DNA of 12,117 nt from contig JAISMQ010000065.1 in the NCBI GenBank assembly GCA_031276685.1, positions 1 through 12,117 on the forward strand, read 5' to 3'. Positions 6,469 through 12,117 of this stretch are shown here, one piece after another. Source of the stretch: Treponema sp. (lineage in GTDB: Bacteria; Spirochaetota; Spirochaetia; Treponematales; Breznakiellaceae). Under the pieces are notes generated by a model. That model had not been told where the DNA came from. It saw only the letters and a program-made list of their open reading frames with translations, and did no database searches. The number at the start of each line of letters is the position of its first letter. The first letter of the stretch is position 1. A program made the translations under genes and the position numbers.

Positions 6469-7712
6469 AGCTGAACAAAAAAACCGCCGGGGGGATCATC
6501 TTCGCCGCGCTGGCGATCCTCCTCTTCTTTTCCAAAACCGTTTACACCTACAACCTGCCCCAGGTAAGCGGGGTAAAGCCCTTCCGGGGCAGCCTGTCCA
6601 TGCTGGAGACCGCCTCGGGAAGCGCCCGGCGGGCGAAAACCGAAAACCTGTACGCCAAAGCCGCCGGGGCAGCCGGGGAGGTGTTCGTACAGGAGGGGGA
6701 CCGCGTCGAGGCGGGGCAGGCGCTGCTCCGCATGGATTTTGACCTGGCCGCCGCCCGGCGGAAGCTTGAGGAAACGCTGAACAACACCGCCAAGCTTGAA
6801 AACGACATACAAAACACCCAGGCGCGGCTGGAGGGCCTGAGAAACGCCCTGGCGGGGCGGTCCCCCCTGCGGGGGCAGGCCGGGGGCGCGCGCCTGGACA
6901 TTGACAAGGCCCGGCGGGCTATGGAAAACGCGAAGCTTTCCCTGGAACTGGGCGCCGTCAGCGCCAACGCGGCCCTCGAGGCCGAAACCGCCTTCAAAGC
7001 GCTGCTGCTCGCATACGAGGCCGAGGCGGACAATCTGGAATTCGCGCTTGTCTCGAAACGCCTGGACCTTGCCAACCTCCGCCTGGCCGGGGAAACCGCC
7101 GCTGAAACGCTGGCGCTCTACCGGGCCAACGCGGTTATACGCAGCCCCGCCGACGGGATCGTCACGGCGCTAAACGCCGAACCGGGCCGCTACGTTGCCG
7201 AAAACGCCCTCCTCGCCTCCATTGGCACGGGCCGGGAATTCACGGTGGAATGTACGGTTTCCCGGGACAACAACTTTATAAGCGCCGCCGACCCCTGCGA
7301 ACTGTCCAATTCCGAACGCTCGCTTGCCGGGACCGTGGCCAGGGTAAAACCTTCGGACCAGGGCAAAACCGTAAGCGTCTCAATCGTCTCGGACGAGGTA
7401 AGCGAAGGGGAAAGCTTCGATATCAGCTTTGAAAAAACCGGCGCGTCCGCGTTTACGCTGGTCCCCTCCGCCGCCGTCAACCAGGACGGCGACGGTTACT
7501 TCCTCTACCGGATAAAACGGCGGAAGGGCCTTATGGGCGAGGAATACTACGTGGAACGCCTGGACGTGGCCCCCGGCGATTCCGATTACCGGAACACCGC
7601 CATAATCCGGGGCATCACGTTTTTTGAACCCATCGTCCTTTCGTCGGACCGGATGCTGTCCGAGGGGATACCTGTTTTCTTAACAAACCCGGAGGACTTT
7701 TTTGAAAACTAA
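6465..7712 (+). CDS. HlyD/MacA-type periplasmic adaptor (membrane fusion protein)
   Basis: A 415-residue adaptor. One N-terminal membrane anchor (about 9-24, no lipobox) is followed by the first lipoyl-like half (about 60-95, A-A-G-A-A-G-E-V-F-V-Q-E-G-D-R-V-E-A-G-Q-A-L), then a long alpha-hairpin (about 97-220: two Ala/Leu/Glu/Lys-rich arms joined near residues 130-145, the second starting RLDIDKARRAMENAKLSLEL). The second lipoyl half starts at N222 (N-A-V-I-R-S-P-A-D-G-I-V), followed by beta-barrel and membrane-proximal strands to the end. In MacAB- and RND-type exporters this protein links the inner-membrane pump to an outer-membrane channel, which supports a diderm host. 21 bp separate it from the importer permease, and it overlaps the next gene by 11 bp. 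No strong Shine-Dalgarno is visible. The partner is presumably the MacB-like permease that follows. Confidence 0.88.
   Translation: MKLNKKTAGGIIFAALAILLFFSKTVYTYNLPQVSGVKPFRGSLSMLETASGSARRAKTENLYAKAAGAAGEVFVQEGDRVEAGQALLRMDFDLAAARRKLEETLNNTAKLENDIQNTQARLEGLRNALAGRSPLRGQAGGARLDIDKARRAMENAKLSLELGAVSANAALEAETAFKALLLAYEAEADNLEFALVSKRLDLANLRLAGETAAETLALYRANAVIRSPADGIVTALNAEPGRYVAENALLASIGTGREFTVECTVSRDNNFISAADPCELSNSERSLAGTVARVKPSDQGKTVSVSIVSDEVSEGESFDISFEKTGASAFTLVPSAAVNQDGDGYFLYRIKRRKGLMGEEYYVERLDVAPGDSDYRNTAIIRGITFFEPIVLSSDRMLSEGIPVFLTNPEDFFEN
7691..7695 (+). promoter_or_regulatory. Shine-Dalgarno GGAGG fixing the TTG start of the MacB-like gene
   Basis: GGAGG lies inside the last codons of the adaptor gene, 6 nt before TTG at 7702. 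No ATG or GTG is equally well placed, so it supports a TTG start and the 11-bp overlap. Confidence 0.65.
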
Positions 7713-8811
7713 GGACACGCTAGGGCGTGCCACGCTACGGCGTGCCACGCTACGGCGAAGCGCGCCACAGCGCGGCGCGGCGCGTTTCGCCGCCTCTGGC
7801 GCCATCCTCTGCTGCGCCGGGCTCTGCGTCCCGGCCTTTGTCGCCGGGAGGGCCTGCCCCCCAGACCTGTTCATCGCGGCCCCGGCGGATATCCACGCCC
7901 CGGCGCCCGGCCTGCAGAAAGTCGGGCGGTTTTGCGACGAACAGTTCCCCCTGACCTACGAAATCCCCGCGCCGGGGACGGCCCGTGTCCTGGGCGCCGA
8001 GTATCCGGTTACGGTCGTCGGAACCAACAGCCACTATCCGCGCATCCTGGGGCTGCCCATGACGGCCGGATCGTTCTTTTCCGGGCGGGCGCAGAAAAAC
8101 GGCGAGCGCCGCGCCGTGCTGAACGGGAAAGCGGCCTTCGACCTGTTCGGCGCTTCCCGCGCCGCCGGACGGCCTCTGAAACTGGGCGGCGAAACCTGGA
8201 TAGTGACGGGCGTGCTACACGACGGGGACGACGAAACCCGCCGGATCTACGTCCCGGCCCGGGACGGCGCCGCCGCCGCCCTCGCGGCGCGGGCGGCCGG
8301 GGGGGCCGCGCAGGACAGCCTTAAACCCCTGGGGCTGTACGGCTATATGTTTTTCGACATGGGCGCGCGGATGCGCTTCCTGCGGGAACGGGCCGCCGTG
8401 GCCTTCATGCTCCTGTCCTGCCTGGTCCCTGCCCTCCTTATCCCCCCGGCGCTGGGAAGGTGCCGGGCCGCCTTCTCCCGGCCCAGGGGCGAGATCGACA
8501 GCCTCCGGGATCTGTTCCGCCCCGGCCCGGTCAGACTTTCCGCGTCCGTCCTGGCCCCGCCCGCCTGCGCCGCCGCGATCCTCGTTACGCTCCGGCGCGT
8601 CGCGGCGATCTGCCTCCGCTGGCAGGACCTGCCCGCCCTGGGCTCTCTCGACCGCCGCGCCCTTTTCCCCGGAATCGCCGCGTTTCAGAGCTGCGAAACG
8701 GCGTCGGGGCTGCTGTTTCTGCTGTTCCTCGCGTTCTTCGCCGCCTGCTGCGCGTTTGCGCGCCGGCCCCGAACACCCCCGTCCTTGTCAACTAACGGCT
8801 ATCCGGGTTAA
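7702..8811 (+). CDS. MacB/FtsX-like ABC exporter permease lacking an ATPase domain
   Basis: 369 residues from TTG at 7702. The order is MacB-like: a cytoplasmic N-tail, TM1 (about 30-50), a periplasmic core (about 55-228), then three predicted helices (about 231-250, 275-295, 335-353). The core carries the MacB_PCD pattern: VVGTNSHYPRILGLPMTAGS (105-124), R-A-V-L-N-G-K-A-A-F-D-L-F-G, and a beta-pair closing W-I-V-T-G-V-L-H-D. E. coli MacB carries its nucleotide-binding domain before TM1; here no Walker A, signature or Walker B motif occurs and no separate ATPase gene follows. The last three helices are short and interrupted by Pro and Arg, so the FtsX part may be degraded or simply diverged. 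Residues 5-27 (G-R-A-T-L-R-R-A-T-L-R-R and on) come from a tandem repeat and hairpin. Neighbouring adaptor makes a MacAB-like exporter the best reading; the substrate is unknown. Confidence 0.7.
   Translation: MKTKDTLGRATLRRATLRRSAPQRGAARFAASGAILCCAGLCVPAFVAGRACPPDLFIAAPADIHAPAPGLQKVGRFCDEQFPLTYEIPAPGTARVLGAEYPVTVVGTNSHYPRILGLPMTAGSFFSGRAQKNGERRAVLNGKAAFDLFGASRAAGRPLKLGGETWIVTGVLHDGDDETRRIYVPARDGAAAALAARAAGGAAQDSLKPLGLYGYMFFDMGARMRFLRERAAVAFMLLSCLVPALLIPPALGRCRAAFSRPRGEIDSLRDLFRPGPVRLSASVLAPPACAAAILVTLRRVAAICLRWQDLPALGSLDRRALFPGIAAFQSCETASGLLFLLFLAFFAACCAFARRPRTPPSLSTNGYPG
7717..7761 (+). repeat. Three 15-bp tandem repeat units inside the MacB-like gene
   Basis: Units are 7717-7731 (acgctagggcgtgcc), 7732-7746 (acgctacggcgtgcc) and 7747-7761 (acgctacggcgaagc). 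Units 1 and 2 differ at one base; unit 3 shares the first 11 bases of unit 2. Fifteen bases keep the frame and repeat the peptide T-L-R-R-A. Each of the two unit junctions carries the small palindrome gcgtg-c-cacgc (7725-7735 and 7740-7750). Confidence 0.85.
7754..7791 (+). repeat. 13-bp inverted repeat (hairpin) overlapping the third tandem unit
   Basis: Arms ggcgaagcgcgcc (7754-7766) and ggcgcgtttcgcc (7779-7791) pair at all 13 positions in RNA, with one G-U at 7760/7785, around a 12-nt loop. There is no T-run after it and it lies within a gene, so it is not a standard terminator. It directly abuts the tandem repeats and ends just before the first membrane helix of the MacB-like protein. 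Confidence 0.8.
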
Positions 8812-8813
8812 AG
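8785..8813 (+). promoter_or_regulatory. Candidate secA promoter inside the end of the MacB-like gene
   Basis: TTGTCA (8785-8790, 5/6 to TTGACA) is followed after 17 nt by TTAAAG (8808-8813, 3/6 to TATAAT), which stands 7 nt before the secA ATG. It would let secA be expressed independently of the transport operon, without a leader. The -10 is weak, so this is a candidate only. Confidence 0.3.
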
Positions 8814-8820
8814 TGGGGGT

Positions 8821-11568
8821 ATGTTAGAAAAAGTTATAAAGGCTGTCTTCGGGTCCCAGCACGAGCGGGATCTGAAAAAACTTGTGCCGATACTCCACGC
8901 GGTGAACGAGCGGGAATCCTGGGCCCTGGGCCTGGGGCCGGAGGAATTTCCCGCGATGACCGCGGCGTTCCGGGAACGCTACCGGGGCGGGGAGAGTCTG
9001 GACAGCCTGCTGCCGGAAGCCTTCGCCCTGGCCAGGGAAGCCGCCCGGCGCTGCCTGGGGGAGCGGCCCTACGACGTGCAGGTCCTGGGCTCCATCGTGC
9101 TGCACCAGGGAAAAATCGTGGAGATGAAGACCGGGGAAGGCAAGACGCTGATGAGCGTGGCGGCGGTCTACCTGAACGCGATTCCCGGCAAGGGCATCCA
9201 CGTCGTCACGGTGAACGACTACCTGGCGGACCGGGACGCCGCCTGGATGCGGCCCATTTTCAGCTACCTGGGTCTGACGGTGGGGACGATCCTGTCCGAC
9301 ATGGACAACACGCGGCGCAAGGAAAACTACGGCCGGGACGTAACCTACGGCACCAACAACGAATTCGGCTTTGATTACCTGCGGGACAACATGTGCCGGG
9401 ACCTGGGGAGCCGGGTCCAGCGGGGGCACCACTTCTGCGTGGTGGACGAGATCGACTCCATCCTGATAGACGAAGCGCGGACCCCGCTGATCATCTCCGG
9501 CGCGGCGGAGGACGACACCTACAAATTCGCCGAGGTGGACCGCCTGCTCTCCTCGCTGGAAGAGGTAACGAAAAAAGAAAACGGCGACTACCCCGACGAG
9601 ACCCAGGGCGAGGAGGTGGTCGGGGATTACAAACTCAACGAAAAAAACAAGTCCGTGTCGTTCAGCAACGCGGGGCTGGCCAAAATAGAACAGGTGCTGC
9701 AGAAGCGGGGGCTTATCAAGGGCGCCGTCGTGGACGAGGGGAATTTCGAGTTTATCCACTACTTTACCCAGGCCCTGCGGGCCCACAAGCTTTTCCACGC
9801 CGACGTGGACTACGTGGTGCAGGACGGGCAGGTGCAGATCGTTGACGAATTTACCGGGCGCATTCTCCACGGCCGCCGCTACTCCGACGGGCTCCACCAG
9901 GCTATCGAGGCCAAGGAACGGATCAAAATCGCCCAGCGGAACCGGACCCTGGCGACGATCACCTTTCAGAATTACTTTAGGCTCTACGAAAAAATATCCG
10001 GCATGACCGGCACCGCCGATACGGAAGCGGTGGAGTTCGGAAAAATATACAGCCTTGACGTGGTGGTTATCCCCACCAACCTTCCGGTGGCCCGGCATGA
10101 CGAGGACGACGTGGTGTACCTGAACGAACAGGAAAAGTACGACGCCCTCTGCGACGAGATTGCCGAAGCCCACAAAAAAGGCCAGCCCATGCTGGTGGGG
10201 ACGGTTTCCATCGAAAAATCGGAAACCCTGTCCCAACTGCTGACCCGCCGGGGGGTGCGCCACGAGGTGCTGAACGCGAAGAACCACGCCAGGGAGGCGC
10301 TGATCATCGCCGAGGCCGGCGCCAAAGGCGCGGTGACGATTGCGACCAACATGGCGGGCCGGGGGACGGACATCAAGCTGGGGGGGAACCCGGAGTACCG
10401 CGCCCGGCGGCGGGCGGGGACCGGCGCCGGCCCCGAAGAATACGCGGCGGCATACCGCGACGAGTACGCGAAGTGGCAGAAGGACTACGGGGAAGTAAAG
10501 GCGCTGGGGGGGCTCTACGTTATCGGCACGGAGCGCCACGAAAGCCGCCGGATCGACAACCAACTGCGGGGCCGGTCGGGCCGCCAGGGGGATCCGGGAA
10601 AATCCAAGTTCTTTATCTCGATGGACGACGAACTGATGCGCCTCTTCGGGGGGGAGCGGATCAAGGGGCTCATGGCGCGGCTCGGCATGAAGGGGGGGGA
10701 GCCCATCTACCACCCCCTGCTGAACCGCAGCATAGAAAACGCCCAAAAAAAGGTGGAGGAGCGGAATTTCGAGATCCGCAAGCACCTGCTCGAATACGAC
10801 GACGTGCTGAACCAGCAGCGCAAATTCATCTACGAACAGCGGGACGCGATTCTGACGGATACGAATCTAAAGGCCCGGGTTAACGGCGCCACCGCGGACA
10901 TGGTGGCGGACATGATCGGCGAATTCAAAGAGGCCGCCCGGCGGGACCCGGGCGCGGCCCTCAAGGATCTGGCGGAATCCCTGCGGGCGAAATTCAACTA
11001 CCTGCTGAAAAGCGAGACGGCGGATCCCAAAAACCCGGAGGCGATGGAAGAGAAGATCCGCGCCGATCTGGAACGGGACCTGGAAGAAAAGGAGGCCCTG
11101 ATCACGGCCCCCAATCTGAACCTGTTTATCCGGGACCAGTACCTGGCCGCCATCGACCGCAAGTGGCTGGACCACCTGGAAAACATGGAGGCCCTGCGGG
11201 AGGCGGTGTACCTGCGAAGCTACGCGCAGAAAAACCCCCTTACCGAGTACAAGGTCGAAGGCTTCCAGATCTTCGAGACGATGCTTGCCGATATCCGGCA
11301 GGAGATCGCCGGGAGGCTCCACCTGGTGCGTATCCAGACCTCCGGCGATCGGGAAAGCGGCGCGCCCGGGCAGGCCCGGCAGGTCCGGACCAGCGCCATC
11401 CACGGCAGCATGGGGGCCTTCGGCGCCATGGCGGCCGGCGGCCAGCGCCCCGCCGCGCGCGCCCAGGGGGAAGGGGTCACGGTGGTCCGCGCCTACCCCA
11501 AGGTGGGCCGCAACGACCCCTGCCCCTGCGGTTCCGGGAAGAAGTACAAGCACTGCCACGGGCGCTGA
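8821..11568 (+). CDS. secA: Protein translocase ATPase SecA
   Basis: A full-length 915-residue SecA, the motor that drives unfolded preproteins through SecYEG using ATP. Nucleotide-binding domain 1 has Walker A MKTGEGKT (102-109), the DExD box VVDEIDSILIDEARTPLIISG with D209-E210, and T-V-N-D-Y-L-A beyond Walker A. The preprotein cross-linking domain follows. Domain 2 shows G-M-T-G-T-A, A-T-N-M-A-G-R-G-T-D-I-K-L-G and G-T-E-R-H-E-S-R-R-I-D-N-Q-L-R-G-R-S-G-R-Q-G-D-P-G, the most conserved SecA motif. The helical scaffold shows LLEYDDVLNQQRKFIYEQRD. The C-terminus ends in a SEC-C zinc motif, C901-x-C903 to C912-H913 (NDPCPCGSGKKYKHCHGR), which binds SecB or ribosomes in other bacteria. It starts 9 bp after the MacB-like stop; a G-run ends one base before ATG, too close for a normal Shine-Dalgarno. 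Nothing in it looks damaged. Confidence 0.98.
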   Translation: MLEKVIKAVFGSQHERDLKKLVPILHAVNERESWALGLGPEEFPAMTAAFRERYRGGESLDSLLPEAFALAREAARRCLGERPYDVQVLGSIVLHQGKIVEMKTGEGKTLMSVAAVYLNAIPGKGIHVVTVNDYLADRDAAWMRPIFSYLGLTVGTILSDMDNTRRKENYGRDVTYGTNNEFGFDYLRDNMCRDLGSRVQRGHHFCVVDEIDSILIDEARTPLIISGAAEDDTYKFAEVDRLLSSLEEVTKKENGDYPDETQGEEVVGDYKLNEKNKSVSFSNAGLAKIEQVLQKRGLIKGAVVDEGNFEFIHYFTQALRAHKLFHADVDYVVQDGQVQIVDEFTGRILHGRRYSDGLHQAIEAKERIKIAQRNRTLATITFQNYFRLYEKISGMTGTADTEAVEFGKIYSLDVVVIPTNLPVARHDEDDVVYLNEQEKYDALCDEIAEAHKKGQPMLVGTVSIEKSETLSQLLTRRGVRHEVLNAKNHAREALIIAEAGAKGAVTIATNMAGRGTDIKLGGNPEYRARRRAGTGAGPEEYAAAYRDEYAKWQKDYGEVKALGGLYVIGTERHESRRIDNQLRGRSGRQGDPGKSKFFISMDDELMRLFGGERIKGLMARLGMKGGEPIYHPLLNRSIENAQKKVEERNFEIRKHLLEYDDVLNQQRKFIYEQRDAILTDTNLKARVNGATADMVADMIGEFKEAARRDPGAALKDLAESLRAKFNYLLKSETADPKNPEAMEEKIRADLERDLEEKEALITAPNLNLFIRDQYLAAIDRKWLDHLENMEALREAVYLRSYAQKNPLTEYKVEGFQIFETMLADIRQEIAGRLHLVRIQTSGDRESGAPGQARQVRTSAIHGSMGAFGAMAAGGQRPAARAQGEGVTVVRAYPKVGRNDPCPCGSGKKYKHCHGR

Positions 11569-11569
11569 C

Positions 11570-12117
11570 ATGGCCACGCGAAAGATGCCCATCGGCATAC
11601 AGGACTTTGAAAAGCTCCGCACAGGCGGCTATGTGTACGTGGACAAGACCGCCTACGTCTACCAACTGGCGACCGAGGGGAACCCCTACTTCCTGGGCCG
11701 CCCCCGGCGCTTCGGCAAGAGCCTGCTCCTGTCCACCATCAAAGCCTATTTCCAGGGGAAAAAAGAGCTGTTCCAGGCCGCCGAAGGGAGGCCGGAACTG
11801 GCCGTCGCCGCCCTTGAACATGACTGGACCGAACACCCGGTCTTCCACATCGACTTGAACGTGGCGAACTACAACAGCCCCGCGGCCCTGGAATCGGCCC
11901 TTGCCTCCAACCTGCGGCCCCTGGAGGAGCGCTGGGGCCGAAACCCGGAGGAAGACACTGCGGCTATCCGGTTCCTGGGCCTTATCCGGCGGGCCTGCGA
12001 AAAAACCGGGCGCAAGGTGGCGGTCCTGGTGGACGAGTACGACAAGCCCCTGCTGGAAACCATGGAAGATCCGGCCCTGAACGAGGAAATCCGCAAAGGG
12101 CTCAAAGCCTTTTACGG
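11570..12117 (+). CDS. AAA-ATPase-like/PD-(D/E)XK nuclease family protein (PF09820 type), 5' part
   Basis: The first 182 codons of a gene cut by the right edge. It opens MATRKMPIGIQDFEKLRTGG, then Y-V-D-K-T, the standard start of the AAA-ATPase-like family (PF09820) whose full members (about 500-600 residues) usually end in a PD-(D/E)XK nuclease-like domain (PF08011/DUF1703). Key residues seen: the Walker A-like G43-R-P-R-R-F-G-K-S (K50, S51) and the Walker B-like V-A-V-L-V-D-E-Y-D (D155-E156-Y157-D158). The next conserved block K-G-L-K-A-F-Y is reached at the edge. The start is one base after the secA stop (TGA-c-ATG) and has no Shine-Dalgarno, so translation is probably coupled to secA. The family is highly multiplied in gut Bacteroidetes and spirochaetes, its role is unsettled, and it often lies next to unrelated genes. 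The nuclease half cannot be checked here. Confidence 0.88.
   Translation, partial: MATRKMPIGIQDFEKLRTGGYVYVDKTAYVYQLATEGNPYFLGRPRRFGKSLLLSTIKAYFQGKKELFQAAEGRPELAVAALEHDWTEHPVFHIDLNVANYNSPAALESALASNLRPLEERWGRNPEEDTAAIRFLGLIRRACEKTGRKVAVLVDEYDKPLLETMEDPALNEEIRKGLKAFY

Noticed and set aside
8263..8320. GCC/GGC-rich stretch in the MacB-like gene as a repeat element
   Set aside because: It is an Ala/Gly-rich loop written with GC-rich codons and has no regular period.
10692..10699. Run of eight G in secA as a phase-variable tract
   Set aside because: It is inside the conserved core of an essential gene and the frame is intact; it is a by-product of Gly codons in a GC-rich genome.
8824..10785. A 653-codon open frame on the minus strand opposite secA
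   Set aside because: It mirrors a fully conserved secA, has low-complexity His/Val/Pro/Gly-rich composition and no family signature. GC-rich codon use leaves antisense frames open.
1..12117. CRISPR arrays, tRNA or rRNA genes, phage or transposase genes
   Set aside because: No regularly spaced repeats, cloverleaf with CCA end, rRNA signatures or transposase motifs were seen on either strand.

Overview
This is a GC-rich window (roughly two thirds G+C by eye), almost entirely coding, from a diderm bacterium. I infer a spirochaete of the Treponema type. The supports are a relaxed lipobox with Leu at -4 in the solute-binding lipoprotein, a roughly 915-residue SecA with a SEC-C tail, and a PF09820-type AAA-ATPase/nuclease gene of a kind multiplied in gut spirochaetes and Bacteroidetes. 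None of these is decisive.

Layout. Positions 1-102 (minus) hold the first codons of a gene for a secreted protein, with a good promoter and Shine-Dalgarno. Positions 207-1229 (minus) encode a cytoplasmic CBM9-like protein. After an 87-bp divergent spacer the plus strand runs without a real break to the end: OmpR-type response regulator (1317-1982), sensor kinase (1979-3220), solute-binding lipoprotein (3285-4721), two binding-protein-dependent importer permeases (4714-5580, 5577-6443), a membrane-anchored HlyD/MacA-type adaptor (6465-7712), a MacB/FtsX-like permease without ATPase domain (7702-8811), secA (8821-11568), and the 5' part of an AAA-ATPase/PD-(D/E)XK-type gene (11570 to the edge). 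Most junctions overlap by 4-11 bp.

How the genes may work together. The sensor pair probably reads an envelope or nutrient signal and controls the transport genes that follow. The lipoprotein and two permeases form a sugar-type importer lacking its ATPase gene. The adaptor and MacB-like permease form the inner-membrane part of a MacAB-like exporter, also lacking an ATPase gene. Finding an importer core and an exporter core in one overlapping operon, with no ATPase for either, is the main systems-level oddity.

The most striking non-coding structure lies inside the 5' end of the MacB-like gene: a 15-bp tandem repeat (three units) running into a fully paired 13-bp hairpin. It inserts an Arg-rich tail just before the first membrane helix and looks like an in-frame captured repeat element. 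Several genes (CBM9-like, response regulator, perhaps secA) have a -10-like box 6-7 nt before the start codon and no usable Shine-Dalgarno, which suggests leaderless transcripts.
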